DNA from: an uncultured Sphingomonadaceae bacterium
Lineage (GTDB): Bacteria > Pseudomonadota > Alphaproteobacteria > Sphingomonadales > Sphingomonadaceae
Reading direction: 5' to 3'
DNA: 64,000 nucleotides
NCBI GenBank assembly: GCA_947493215.1
Contig: CANLQE010000002.1
Span: forward strand, 1 to 64,000
In this document: one piece after another, positions 24,551 to 33,279 of the stretch
Position numbering within the stretch: the stretch's first letter is position 1
How the letters are laid out: the number at the start of each line of letters is the position of its first letter
Position numbers and translations under genes: made by a program
Notes under the pieces: generated by a model
Seen by the model: the letters and a program-made list of their open reading frames with translations, nothing else
The model's database searches: none
Told to the model about the DNA's origin: nothing

Positions 24551-26929
24551 CTAGAAACCTTTTCGAACCGAAAGGCCGAATGTCCGTGGCTGACCAACCC
24601 GGAAGCCCAAGCGCGCGCGCCCGCCGCGTTCCCGGTCAAAGGATTGCAGCGCATTCACATCAAACACATTGCGGACATAAAGCGTGATATCCAATTCGTT
24701 ATCAAATTTGACCCCCGCGCTAAAATTCACCAGTTCATAAGCCGGCAATCTCAAATCGACCACTGTCGCTTCATTTCCAGTGGCGCCTCCGAACGGCAAT
24801 CCCGACACAAAGGACCGCGGATTATCAACCTGATCACTGGGTTGGGTGAAACGGCTACCGACATGCTGGAAAGTACCCGTCACGAAAGCGTCACCGCTGC
24901 CAATGGGCCAGCTATAGGTCGCATCGCCCGATATCTGAAATTTGGGCACAGACGGCAGTCGGTTGCCTTCTTCGACACCACCAAGCACGGTGCCGGTGCC
25001 GTCAACGACGGTGGAATCAAACTCAGCTTCAATCAGCGAACCCGAAAGCCCTAGCTCCAGACCATCGAACACTTCTGCCGCCAATTCCCATTCGACACCC
25101 AGGCTATGGGCCTCGGGAACATTAAAGGTGATACGGGAGGAACAGGACCCGGCATCTAACGTTACCTGCAGATCGCTGATATCGGTATAGAAGGCCGCGG
25201 CGTTAAACCTTATACCGCCGCGTTGCGCCTTTACGCCTAGCTCATAATTCCACAGGGTTTCGTCGCCATAATCCTGAAATGCTCCGAATATAGCAGCATC
25301 TTGGGGCGTACATAACGGGATATTGAGAGGGTCATTCACCCCGCCAAGCCGAAAGCCTTGCGAAGCCTGTGCGTTGATCGAAATATCATCAGCGACATCA
25401 TAGCTCAGCAAGAAACGTGGTGTGACACCGTTAGAGGATGTTTGGTCCTGAACATTTGAATCCCCATTGGCAAACAGGCCGCCTGTGGAAATTGTCCGGT
25501 CTTCGCTAAAGTCATAATAGCGGATACCAGCCGTCGCGGTCAACCGGTCGGTAATCTCGTAGCTCGCTTCACCAAAGGCCGCGAACTGTTCAATCTGAAA
25601 ATCGAGATCAGAGTTAAAGGGCGAATCTGCTGGAAAACCGTTGGCAACGCCGGCGGCGGTTCCTGCTCCCAAGGTGGCATCAGTAGCCGCGTCATAACCG
25701 GGCGTCGGCAGCCTCTGCTCATATTCCCGGGTCACATCTGAATAAAACCCGCCAACAACCCACTGGAACCGGCTGTCATTATTGCTGGCAAAGCGAACCT
25801 CTTGGGTAAAGCTTTTCAGATCCGTGACATCGCGCAGATTGGATGGCAGTGAAACCGCAGCCTCTGGAAAGCCCAGATCAACCGATACAGATCCACTCAG
25901 CGCGCTGGCATCGCGACTGACCAATATTTCCCTGTCGCTGAGACTGCTGACGAAAGTAGCGCTCACCGGCCCTAGGTCCATATCGATCACCAAATCTGCG
26001 ATCAGTGTCTCGTCCTTAAATTCTTCGCGCAACAGAAGATATTGCTCGCGCTCCCCCAGTGTAATGGCCGGACGGGTGGTCGTAAACGGATTGGCAAAGA
26101 GATTAAACACTTCCTGCCGGTTGAAGCCGTCAGCGGTAATCTCCTGATAGATGACACGCGGTGTGATCGTCAGGCCTTCGATCGGTTGCAAGGTCAAGGC
26201 CAAACGGCCGCCAATGCGCTCACCGCTATTCACATCTTCGGTGACAGCGCCGCCCTCGCCCCGTGCATCCACAAATCCACCAAATTGTGTGTAGTAGCCA
26301 ACCGCCCGGATAGCCGCCTTATCCTCAACCAAGGGAATGTTCACTGCACCTTTCAGGCTGTAACCCAGATCATCACCGTCAACGAGGTTGACGTCGCCCT
26401 CAACCGTACCCTCAAATTCATTCAAGTCCGGTTGGTTGGTGATGTAACGGATCGTTCCGCCAATAGAACCGGAACCAAAGAGCGTGCCTTGCGGGCCGCG
26501 CAATGTTTCGACACGATTGAGATCGAACAGATCCAAATCCGGCGTAAACAGGGATAGCGAGATGACTGACTCATCCAGATATACGCCGACCTGTTCCTTC
26601 ACGCCTGGTTGATCGCGAACAATTTGCCCTGCTGATACGCCGCGGATAGCTACCTGACTTTGTCCGGGGCCCAAATTCTGGATGGTGAGGCCAGCCACAT
26701 TACGAGAGATGTCCTCCAACGTCACTGCACCACTTTTTTGAATATCTTCCGATGTCTGCGCGTTAATCGAGAAAGGAATATCCTGAAGATCGGCGTCGCG
26801 CTTTGTGGCGGTCACAATGATGATATTATCATCCTCTACTTCCGCTTCGCTTACGTCCTGGGCCAGCGCTGGCTGCCCCGCGATGGCAATGGACAATGCG
26901 GACAGGCTAATAAATTGCAGTGATTTCAT
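24551..26929 (-). CDS. TonB-dependent receptor
   Basis: 792 residues, outer-membrane beta-barrel with plug. Signal peptide to about residue 23 (GQPALAQD), TonB box NIIIVTATKRDADLQDIPFS (from about residue 35), and plug motifs VAIRGVSAG and RVETLRGPQGTLFGSGS (about 132-148) followed by IGGTIRYITNQP. The C-terminus ends in an aromatic residue (SVRKGF), as needed for barrel assembly. This sphingomonad-type receptor class imports diverse compounds, not only siderophores. It converges on no gene but lies beside the acyl-CoA catabolic cluster and may take up its substrate (inference). Confidence 0.93.
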   Translation of the reverse strand: MKSLQFISLSALSIAIAGQPALAQDVSEAEVEDDNIIIVTATKRDADLQDIPFSINAQTSEDIQKSGAVTLEDISRNVAGLTIQNLGPGQSQVAIRGVSAGQIVRDQPGVKEQVGVYLDESVISLSLFTPDLDLFDLNRVETLRGPQGTLFGSGSIGGTIRYITNQPDLNEFEGTVEGDVNLVDGDDLGYSLKGAVNIPLVEDKAAIRAVGYYTQFGGFVDARGEGGAVTEDVNSGERIGGRLALTLQPIEGLTITPRVIYQEITADGFNRQEVFNLFANPFTTTRPAITLGEREQYLLLREEFKDETLIADLVIDMDLGPVSATFVSSLSDREILVSRDASALSGSVSVDLGFPEAAVSLPSNLRDVTDLKSFTQEVRFASNNDSRFQWVVGGFYSDVTREYEQRLPTPGYDAATDATLGAGTAAGVANGFPADSPFNSDLDFQIEQFAAFGEASYEITDRLTATAGIRYYDFSEDRTISTGGLFANGDSNVQDQTSSNGVTPRFLLSYDVADDISINAQASQGFRLGGVNDPLNIPLCTPQDAAIFGAFQDYGDETLWNYELGVKAQRGGIRFNAAAFYTDISDLQVTLDAGSCSSRITFNVPEAHSLGVEWELAAEVFDGLELGLSGSLIEAEFDSTVVDGTGTVLGGVEEGNRLPSVPKFQISGDATYSWPIGSGDAFVTGTFQHVGSRFTQPSDQVDNPRSFVSGLPFGGATGNEATVVDLRLPAYELVNFSAGVKFDNELDITLYVRNVFDVNALQSFDRERGGRARLGFRVGQPRTFGLSVRKGF

Positions 26930-27130
26930 GACGACACCCTCTCAAAATACGCCGTTGGCCATGACTTTTCTGTCATGTGCACAGCGGTGAATTGATGCCC
27001 TTGCCCTGCATTAAAAATGGATTTTACATTTTAGGGAAGGTCAAACTCGCGTTTTCACTAGTAATTTTAACAGGGGTGGGTTTTTTGTGTCGAATTGGTC
27101 ACATATCGGACCTTTTCGTCCAATTTGGAC
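26930..27130. promoter_or_regulatory. Upstream region of the TonB receptor gene with palindromes
   Basis: The perfect inverted repeat CATGAC-N6-GTCATG (26960-26977) lies 31 bases before the receptor's start. A second palindrome, GTCCAATTTGGAC (27118-27130), lies near the amtB terminator; its reverse complement shares 11 of 13 bases with the site at 24388-24400. Either could be an operator. No core promoter is placed with confidence. Confidence 0.35.
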
Positions 27131-27162
27131 AAAAAAAGGCCGGGGTGTTTCCACCACCGGCC
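27131..27162 (-). terminator. Intrinsic terminator of glnK-amtB
   Basis: On the minus strand GGCCGG-tg-GTG and CAC-C-CCGGCC form a GC-rich stem (27138-27162 on the plus strand) around a GAAA loop, followed by seven U residues (A-run 27131-27137). It lies about 80 bases after the amtB stop codon. Confidence 0.85.
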
Positions 27163-27242
27163 ATAAAGTTGTTGTTCTCAGGAGGAACAAGATGAGGTGC
27201 CGACCTCAATTCTGGGAGGAGAGATGGCCGGCACCAAACTGG

Positions 27243-28577
27243 TTAGCCTTTGGCAAATTCCGGGTAAGCTTCGACACCGACTTCGGCGATGTCCATACCC
27301 AGCAGCTCGTCTTCTTCGGAAGGTCGAACGCCAATGGTGAATTTCAAAATTGTCCAGACGATTGCGCTGATCGCAAAGGTAAAGGCACCGATAGCGACCA
27401 CGCCAAGAGCCTGAACTCCAAGCTGTGCACCAACGCTCAGGGTCACACCGTCGACTTCGGACTGTGTATTCCAAGCTACGATGAGCGTGCCCCAGATACC
27501 GGCCAGCAAGTGAACCGGAATGGCGCCAACGACATCATCAATTTTCAGCTTGTCGAGCAATGGCACTGCGAACACTACGATCACGCCACCGATACTACCG
27601 ATAAGGATAGAAGCGGGGACAGACGGTGCCAGCGGTTCAGCGGTGATTGATACCAGACCAGCCAGAGCGCCATTAAGTGCCATTGTCACATCAATCTTCT
27701 TATAGAGAAGCTGTGTCAGGACAATTGCCGTAACCACGCCGCCAGCAGCAGCCATATTGGTGTTGACGAAAATCTTGGACACATCGCTGACGTCGCCAAT
27801 TGTACCCATGGCAAGCTGTGATGCGCCGTTAAATCCGAACCAACCGAGCCACAGGATAAACGTACCCAAAGTCGCGAGCGGAATGCTTGAACCTGGCATG
27901 ACCGTGATCTTGCCGTTCACATAGCGGCCCATACGAGGTCCGATAATCAGCGCGCCAGCCAAAGCAGCCCAGCCGCCAACCGAGTGCACAAGGGTCGATC
28001 CGGCAAAGTCACTAAAGCCGCGTTGATCGAGCCAGCCAGTGCCCCACTCCCAGCTACCCGTGATAGGGTAGATGAAGCCGGTCAGAACCGCGACAAAGAT
28101 CATGAAGGGCCAGAATTTAACCCGTTCGGCAATCGTACCAGACACAATGGATGCGGTCGTCGCACAGAAAACCATCTGGAAGAACCAGTCGGACGCCACC
28201 GAATAACCGGTTTCGACATCCGCTTCACCGACAGCTTGCATGCCATAGGGCCCGAATGTGCCAATCCAACTGGCAACGTCGGTATACATAAGGTTGTAAC
28301 CGGTGACCCAGAACATGATGCCCGCGAGGGAATAAAGACTGATATTTTTCAAGCACTGCATCGACACGTTTTTGGAGCGAACCAAACCCGCCTCCAGCAT
28401 CGCAAAGCCTGCGGCCATCCACATGACCAGAAAGCCACCGATTAGAAACAGCAGCGTGTTGAAGATATAGGCGACATTGGCGCTAGGATCAGCAACTTCA
28501 GCCGCCTCCTGCGCCAATGCAGGTGATGCCATCCCTATGGCAACTAGACCTGCAGATAATGTTAGAATTTTTTTCAT
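27243..28577 (-). CDS. amtB: Ammonium transporter
   Basis: 444 residues. A cleavable signal peptide (ending ASPALAQ) precedes 11 transmembrane segments, as in other Amt proteins. The twin pore histidines are present in STLVHSVGG and GAIPVHLLAG, and the signature DFAGSTLVH is intact. It conducts ammonium/ammonia across the inner membrane and is gated by the PII protein GlnK, encoded 17 bases upstream in the same operon. Expression should follow the sigma-54 promoter at 28966-28981. A strong terminator follows. Confidence 0.96.
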   Translation of the reverse strand: MKKILTLSAGLVAIGMASPALAQEAAEVADPSANVAYIFNTLLFLIGGFLVMWMAAGFAMLEAGLVRSKNVSMQCLKNISLYSLAGIMFWVTGYNLMYTDVASWIGTFGPYGMQAVGEADVETGYSVASDWFFQMVFCATTASIVSGTIAERVKFWPFMIFVAVLTGFIYPITGSWEWGTGWLDQRGFSDFAGSTLVHSVGGWAALAGALIIGPRMGRYVNGKITVMPGSSIPLATLGTFILWLGWFGFNGASQLAMGTIGDVSDVSKIFVNTNMAAAGGVVTAIVLTQLLYKKIDVTMALNGALAGLVSITAEPLAPSVPASILIGSIGGVIVVFAVPLLDKLKIDDVVGAIPVHLLAGIWGTLIVAWNTQSEVDGVTLSVGAQLGVQALGVVAIGAFTFAISAIVWTILKFTIGVRPSEEDELLGMDIAEVGVEAYPEFAKG

Positions 28578-28594
28578 TGATGCGCTTCCCTGTC

Positions 28595-28933
28595 TTAAAT
28601 CGCGGTATCGCCGGTTTCACCGGTCCGAATACGAACGGCATTTTCGAGCTCCATGACGAAGATCTTCCCATCGCCAATAGATTCCGTCCCCGCCGCGCTT
28701 TGAATGGCTTCAACAGCCTGCGCGGCCAATGCGCTGTCACATGCGATTTCCAATTTTACTTTGGGAACCATGTTGGTGGTATATTCAGCCCCGCGATAAA
28801 CCTCTGTCTGGCCCTTTTGGCGCCCGAAGCCCTTCACCTCAGATACAGTCATGCCCGCAACACCAACTTCCGTCAGCGCGTCGCGCACATCATCGAGTTT
28901 AAACGGCTTAATTATGGCAATGATAAATTTCAT
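28595..28933 (-). CDS. glnK: Nitrogen regulatory protein PII (GlnK type)
   Basis: 112 residues, the standard PII length. Tyr51 in the T-loop (YRGAEYTTN) is the uridylylation site. The C-terminal signature GDGKIFVMELENAVRIRTGE (starts about residue 86) is intact. PII trimers bind ATP/ADP and 2-oxoglutarate and block AmtB when nitrogen is plentiful. The linkage to amtB supports the GlnK assignment rather than GlnB. AAGAAGGGGGC precedes the ATG, and a consensus sigma-54 promoter lies 33-48 bases upstream. Confidence 0.95.
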   Translation of the reverse strand: MKFIIAIIKPFKLDDVRDALTEVGVAGMTVSEVKGFGRQKGQTEVYRGAEYTTNMVPKVKLEIACDSALAAQAVEAIQSAAGTESIGDGKIFVMELENAVRIRTGETGDTAI

Positions 28934-28965
28934 TATGCCCCCTTCTTGTTACCAAGGGCATCTTC

Positions 28966-28981
28966 GCAAAGGGCGTGCCAG
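28966..28981 (-). promoter_or_regulatory. Sigma-54 promoter of glnK-amtB
   Basis: On the minus strand the sequence CTGGCACGCCCTTTGC matches the -24/-12 consensus (YTGGCACG-N4-TTGC). The invariant GG (28978-28979) and GC (28966-28967) are separated by exactly 10 bases. The predicted transcription start is near 28954, about 20 bases before the glnK ATG. Confidence 0.88.
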
Positions 28982-29033
28982 AATCTTAACCAGCTGGATT
29001 CAAACAAAAAAGTGAATCCACAATTCTAAATAA

Positions 29034-29081
29034 AGGGTAAATTTTGGGCAGCGCCTTGGGATTGCCTAAATTTTAGGCAGC
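29034..29081 (-). promoter_or_regulatory. NtrC-like enhancer sites for glnK
   Basis: TGCCTAAATTTTAGGCA (29063-29079) fits the TGC-N11-GCA pattern of NtrC sites and is almost perfectly symmetric. A second, half-conserved copy shares 13 of 14 bases (AAATTTTGGGCAGC at 29039-29052 versus AAATTTTAGGCAGC at 29068-29081), 29 bases away, close to three helical turns. They lie about 90 and 117 bases upstream of the predicted start, as in glnA-type enhancers, and the distal one overlaps the patatin gene's stop codon. An extra repeat GGATTCA/TGAATCC (28996-29019) lies between enhancer and promoter. Confidence 0.6.
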
Positions 29082-29891
29082 ACCTTTTTCCATTCTCGCT
29101 AAGATCTCAGGAATAATCGCTGCAGTCTCCCGGCGGCCAATTTCAATCAACTCATCCGCTTTCGTGAAATTCTGCATATCGATGTGACCAACCGGCGGAG
29201 ACAGCGCAAAATCTGGGGGATCAAGCGCCAGAGAATAACGCCCCAGATTGCGCAGAGAAAGACCAACAGATGCCTTCACAATCGCTATGCTATTGGGGTA
29301 TTTGCCGTCTTTGCGGCTGATACCGGCCATTTCTACGCGGTTAATAAAGTCATCCTGCAGATTGACCGACAAGCACAAGGCATCGGGTGCCATCTCCCGT
29401 GCTGGCGATACCGGCACAGGCAGCGCTGCACCGCCATCAACCAGCAAGCGGCCATCATATTCCACGGGCTTGAAAATCCCCGGCAGAGACATGGACGCGC
29501 GAACGGCCGGTACCAGCTTACCACTATTCATGATGATCGTGTCGCCAGTTCTCAGATCAGCGGCGACGGCTGCCACTGGAATCGACAAGTCCGCAAAGCT
29601 GAGGTTACCGAGCTGCTCTTCTAGCTCTTTCTCAATCGTCCGAGCACCCATGACCGCGCCGCGTTTGAAATGCGGGTCCATGAAGCGAAGCAATGTCCGC
29701 AAATTGGCGGTGCGTGCGGTTTCCTCGAGATAGTCGAGTTTTCCAGCAGCAAAGCTTGCCCCTGCTATCGCGCCAATCGACGTGCCCGATATTGCGGCAA
29801 TTTCAATCGGCGAATCCTCAAGCGCGCGCAACACGCCGATATGGGTCCAGCCCAAACCAGCGCCACCACCAAGAGCCAAGGATAGCTTCAT
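29073..29891 (-). CDS. Patatin-like phospholipase (RssA-like)
   Basis: 272 residues, cytoplasmic or membrane-peripheral. Oxyanion-hole motif GGGAGLGWTHIGVL (residues 7-20), nucleophile Ser in GTSIGA (about residue 37) and catalytic Asp in VDGGAALPVP (about 151) make a complete Ser-Asp dyad. The family hydrolyses acyl esters of lipids. The start ATG overlaps the stop of the DUF2007 gene by four bases (ATGA), so both are coupled. The stop codon lies within a predicted NtrC site for the next operon. Confidence 0.9.
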   Translation of the reverse strand: MKLSLALGGGAGLGWTHIGVLRALEDSPIEIAAISGTSIGAIAGASFAAGKLDYLEETARTANLRTLLRFMDPHFKRGAVMGARTIEKELEEQLGNLSFADLSIPVAAVAADLRTGDTIIMNSGKLVPAVRASMSLPGIFKPVEYDGRLLVDGGAALPVPVSPAREMAPDALCLSVNLQDDFINRVEMAGISRKDGKYPNSIAIVKASVGLSLRNLGRYSLALDPPDFALSPPVGHIDMQNFTKADELIEIGRRETAAIIPEILARMEKGAA

Positions 29892-30100
29892 AAGGACACA
29901 TCCTCTGCCAAAATCGCTTTGGCCTCAGCCAGATCTTCATCGAGCACCATGACGCGCGCGGGCAAGGCGATCCCTGCCCCCTCCACAATATTCACACCGC
30001 TGTCGAAACAGACCGCTCCTACGCCAGCCGCTTCCAGCCGGCCGCGGATAATCTCGGCTTCTACACCATGCATGTGGCGGGACAGTTCGACGAGACTCAT
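29888..30100 (-). CDS. DUF2007 domain protein
   Basis: 70 residues from the ATG at 30098-30100; the frame continues open upstream into the PNPOx-like gene but the conserved domain starts with MSLVELSRHMHGVEAE. The pattern (membrane of alternating beta-alpha, AEIIRGRLEAAGVGAVCFDSG, then PARVMVLDEDLAEAKAIL) matches the DUF2007 'putative signal-transducing protein' family, a small ferredoxin-like fold related to PII-like folds. It sits 4 bases after the flavin-binding protein gene and overlaps the patatin start. Function unknown. Confidence 0.8.
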   Translation of the reverse strand: MSLVELSRHMHGVEAEIIRGRLEAAGVGAVCFDSGVNIVEGAGIALPARVMVLDEDLAEAKAILAEDVSL

Positions 30101-30104
30101 AACG

Positions 30105-30680
30105 CTATAGTTCTTTCGGGTCGAAAAAATGTTCGGTTGCGCGCGAAGGCAATCCATCAATGCTTGTTGTTGTGGCTTTGACCTTCTTGAACCACTCGTC
30201 CTCTCCGGACTGCTCATGATATTTAATCAATGTTTCGCGTTCTTTTTCCAGTTTCATATGGGGTATGCCATATCCACAGCTGCCCTGCACAGTGTCCACA
30301 GATAAGTCGAATATCTGCCGGGTTCCCGGTAATATGTCGAAATGCTGTGCCAATTCATCCCAACCATCATCCTGCGGCAACACTGGCTTGCCCGTGCCGT
30401 AAAGCCGCATGATAAGCGCAGGATTTCCGAAATTATTGAACATGATCGTGACCCGGCCTTTGTCGGCTTGGTCCGCAATCATATGGGCATGGGTTTCATT
30501 GCCTGAACCACGCAAATCTAAATATGCCACCCGGTTGGGGCCCAGCACCCGAAATACATCATAGCCTTTAGGGGAAAGATTGACCCGTCCGTCCGCCGCC
30601 GCCGTCGCCACGAAAAACATCGGTTGCTTTGCGATAAAAGCTCTGTGGTCATCATTTAATGCGTCGAAAAATTCAGCCAT
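30105..30680 (-). CDS. Pyridoxamine 5'-phosphate oxidase-like FMN-binding protein
   Basis: 191 residues. The PNPOx split-barrel is recognisable from FFVATAAADGRVNLSPKG (starts about residue 22), VAYLDLRGSGNETHAHM (starts about 51) and RVTIMFNNFGNPALIMRLYG. These match the branch that contains uncharacterised FMN- or F420/heme-binding proteins rather than true PdxH, which is longer and has a different C-terminus. It begins a leftward group with DUF2007 and patatin genes. A redox or flavin-storage role is likely; the substrate is unknown. Confidence 0.85.
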   Translation of the reverse strand: MAEFFDALNDDHRAFIAKQPMFFVATAAADGRVNLSPKGYDVFRVLGPNRVAYLDLRGSGNETHAHMIADQADKGRVTIMFNNFGNPALIMRLYGTGKPVLPQDDGWDELAQHFDILPGTRQIFDLSVDTVQGSCGYGIPHMKLEKERETLIKYHEQSGEDEWFKKVKATTTSIDGLPSRATEHFFDPKEL

Positions 30681-30693
30681 GGTCGCTTCCCAA

Positions 30694-31194
30694 CTAGTAG
30701 AAGGAACCTCCTAACAGAGTTTTCCAGATCACAACAGCAAACCAATGGATGAAAATTACTGGCCAAAGCGATTGTGAACGAATGCGAATATGCGACAGAA
30801 TGATACCGAATATCAAGGTCGCAAGCCAGAACGAGGGATGTAGGAATATCTCCGCTGATGGAGAACCAATGGTCAGTGCCTGAAAAGGATGCCACAGCAC
30901 AAAAAGGACGGTGGAAATCCACGCCGCCCATCTTGCCCATCGCGCCGCGAGCCACGACAACAGCAGTCCGCGAAAGACAAATTCTTCGGCCAATGCGGGA
31001 ATGAGAAAGAGTATCAGCGCGATTTTTACAAGACCTGCCCAGTCCGTAATCGGTGACCATTGCAGCCAGCCCGAGAGGAAGCCGATAGCGGCGATAATTG
31101 CGAGCGCCGGAACAGCGACTTTCAGTGCGGCGATCCACTGCGATACATCCGGCCAATTTTTTAGCCCGGATATGGTCTCACGAACAGCCCTCAT
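30694..31194 (-). CDS. CPBP family intramembrane metalloprotease
   Basis: 166 residues from the ATG at 31192-31194 (AAGGTGAG upstream). About four hydrophobic segments. Motif 1 EEFVFRGLLL (EExxxR) and motif 2 LFVLWHPFQAL (His) are the catalytic glutamates, Arg and His of the CPBP/Abi family; a third His occurs in VIFIHWFA. The family includes Rce1-like prenyl proteases and bacteriocin-immunity proteins. It starts 13 bases after the DUF924 gene stop and ends 13 bases before the next. The substrate cannot be deduced. Confidence 0.87.
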   Translation of the reverse strand: MRAVRETISGLKNWPDVSQWIAALKVAVPALAIIAAIGFLSGWLQWSPITDWAGLVKIALILFLIPALAEEFVFRGLLLSWLAARWARWAAWISTVLFVLWHPFQALTIGSPSAEIFLHPSFWLATLIFGIILSHIRIRSQSLWPVIFIHWFAVVIWKTLLGGSFY

Positions 31195-31207
31195 CACAAT
31201 ACTCACC

Positions 31208-31744
31208 TTACCAATTCATCCCTTGGTCAATCGCTGCCTGTTCATCGGGACGCGTGGTCCGGCCGAGAACGCTATTGCGATGGGGAAAGCGACCGAATTT
31301 TGCGATCGCATCACGGTGATTATTGGCGAATTTCTGATTGCTGCCCAGCCTGGTAAATAAGGCGACGGACCTATTCTGGTCGTCCAAGTTTTCGCTATGC
31401 ATGAACGGCATATAGAGAAATGGCCGTTTCTCCTCAGTCAGCCTCTCGTCCAAACCCTGATCAACCGCCAATTTTGCAATTTGCAAAGCCAGATGATCGG
31501 TCGAGAAAGCGTCGGCTGTGTCGCGAAACATATTGCGGGGAAATTGGTCGAACAAAATGACAGCCGCGAGCGCCGTTTCCGGCGAAGTCACGAAATCGGA
31601 AACAATCTTTGGTTTTTGCTCTTCCCAAAGCTCCAGAAACCGCTGTTTTATACTATTATCGATATCATCGCTTTTGCTCCACCAGTCCTTGGGCGAAAGT
31701 TCTTCAAACCAGAAAGTGAGAATATCAGCAGGCCAATCAATCAT
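31208..31744 (-). CDS. DUF924 family protein
   Basis: 178 residues from the ATG at 31742-31744; a TTG four codons earlier is possible. The motif ILTFWFEELSPKDWW near the start, VILFDQFPRNMFRDTADAF (starts about residue 66) and FLYMPFMHSENLDDQ (starts about 108) are the hallmarks of DUF924, an all-helical TPR-like family found widely in proteobacteria and eukaryotes. No enzymatic role is established. Part of a leftward run of small housekeeping-type genes downstream of tldD, 49 bases away. Confidence 0.88.
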   Translation of the reverse strand: MIDWPADILTFWFEELSPKDWWSKSDDIDNSIKQRFLELWEEQKPKIVSDFVTSPETALAAVILFDQFPRNMFRDTADAFSTDHLALQIAKLAVDQGLDERLTEEKRPFLYMPFMHSENLDDQNRSVALFTRLGSNQKFANNHRDAIAKFGRFPHRNSVLGRTTRPDEQAAIDQGMNW

Positions 31745-31793
31745 AACGCGCGCCAATCGCGGGCCCCAGGTTCTGGATGGGCGGTAACTAAAC

Positions 31794-33221
31794 TCAAGCA
31801 GTGCCCCCGACCGTCAATCCATCCACCAGCAAAGTCGGCTGTCCAACGCCAGCTGGCACAGACTGTCCGCCTTTACCGCACACGCCAATGCCTTCGTCCA
31901 GCGCCATATCATTGCCAATACCGGTTACTTTCGTAAGCGCCGTCGGACCATCGCCGATAAGCGTTGCCCCTTTAATCGGCGCGCCTAGTTTGCCGTTTTC
32001 AACCTTGTAAGCCTCTGTGCAAGAGAAGACGAACTTGCCGGAGACGATATCGACCTGTCCACCACCAAAGCTTTTGGCATAGATGCCGTTCTTGACGCGG
32101 CCCATCAGCTCATCGGGATCATCCTTGCCGCCGCGCATGAACGTGTTGGTCATCCGCGGCATCGGCGCATGGGCATAGCTCTCGCGGCGACCATTTCCGG
32201 TCGCGGGAACGCCCATCAGACGCGCATTGAGCCTGTCCTGCATATAGCATTTCAATATGCCGTCCTCGATCAGGACATTTTCCTGCGTCGGCGTGCCTTC
32301 GTCATCAATGCTCAGCGATCCGCGCCGCTCATTAATCGAACCATCGTCGATAACCGTCACGCCCGGCGCAGCAACGCGCTCGCCAATACGGCCGGAAAAG
32401 GCGCTCGTACCCTTGCGGTTGAAATCGCCTTCAAGCCCGTGACCAATGGCTTCATGCAATATGATGCCAGGCCAACCGGGTCCGAGCAAAACGGTTTGCT
32501 CACCAGCAGGCGCATCTACGCTTTCGAGATTAACCAAAGCCTGATTGAGCGCTTCGTCAATCGCGCGATTCCAGCGAGCTTCTTCAAAAAGCTGATCGTA
32601 TAAATAACGCCCACCCATGCCAAAACTGCCGGTTTCACGCCGGCCATTTTGTTCAGCGACGATCGAAACGTTGAGCCGGACCAAAGGCCGGACGTCGGTC
32701 GCGACAAACCCATCGGGACGGACAATCTCTACGACGCTCCAACTACCGGACAAACCAACAGAAACCTGCGCAACACGCGGATCACGAGCCCGTGCGGCGG
32801 CGTCAATTTCCTGACACAGGGCGACTTTCTTCGCGAACGGAATGGTTTCGAGCGGATTGGCCTCACCATAGAGATGTTGGTTGGAACCGCGCGGCGGTGG
32901 GGCCGCCTCGCCTTTGGCTGGATCGAGCAGTTGCAGCGTTTGTGCCGCGCGCTTGATTGCCGCTTCGCTAATTTCATTGCTATGCGAAAAACCGGTCATT
33001 TCTCCGGACACACCGCGCAGGCCAAAGCCGCTATCGGTGCTGTAATCGGCAGTTTTCAAACGGCCATCATCAAAGCCGAAACTCTCTACAGCGCTATATT
33101 GCAGGTAAAGCTCTCCGTCATCACAGGCAGAAAGGCTGCCAGATACGAGCGCCTTGGCTCGTTCCGGGTCCAATCCGTCAGGGCGGTAAAGAAACGAGCG
33201 GGGATCCATATTTTTCATCAT
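31794..33221 (-). CDS. tldD: Metalloprotease TldD
   Basis: 475 residues, the normal length. The zinc motif HEAIGHGLEGD (HExxxH) is present near residue 259, and the family's distal region SCTEAYKVENGKLGAPIKGATLIG follows. TldD works with TldE/PmbA as a heterodimeric peptidase that degrades peptides such as the CcdA antitoxin and matures microcin B17. PmbA is not in this window, which is usual because the two genes are often unlinked. Starts at one of two consecutive ATGs (33219-33221 or 33216-33218). Confidence 0.95.
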   Translation of the reverse strand: MMKNMDPRSFLYRPDGLDPERAKALVSGSLSACDDGELYLQYSAVESFGFDDGRLKTADYSTDSGFGLRGVSGEMTGFSHSNEISEAAIKRAAQTLQLLDPAKGEAAPPPRGSNQHLYGEANPLETIPFAKKVALCQEIDAAARARDPRVAQVSVGLSGSWSVVEIVRPDGFVATDVRPLVRLNVSIVAEQNGRRETGSFGMGGRYLYDQLFEEARWNRAIDEALNQALVNLESVDAPAGEQTVLLGPGWPGIILHEAIGHGLEGDFNRKGTSAFSGRIGERVAAPGVTVIDDGSINERRGSLSIDDEGTPTQENVLIEDGILKCYMQDRLNARLMGVPATGNGRRESYAHAPMPRMTNTFMRGGKDDPDELMGRVKNGIYAKSFGGGQVDIVSGKFVFSCTEAYKVENGKLGAPIKGATLIGDGPTALTKVTGIGNDMALDEGIGVCGKGGQSVPAGVGQPTLLVDGLTVGGTA

Positions 33222-33279
33222 TTCTTTTATATAGAAACGAAATCGGGGCTGCGCACCCCCTTTAGTCAGATTATTCCGC

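Noticed and set aside
30284-30306. TATCCACAG and GTCCACAGATAAG motifs resembling DnaA boxes
   Set aside because: They lie inside the coding sequence of the PNPOx-like gene and are explained by its codons.
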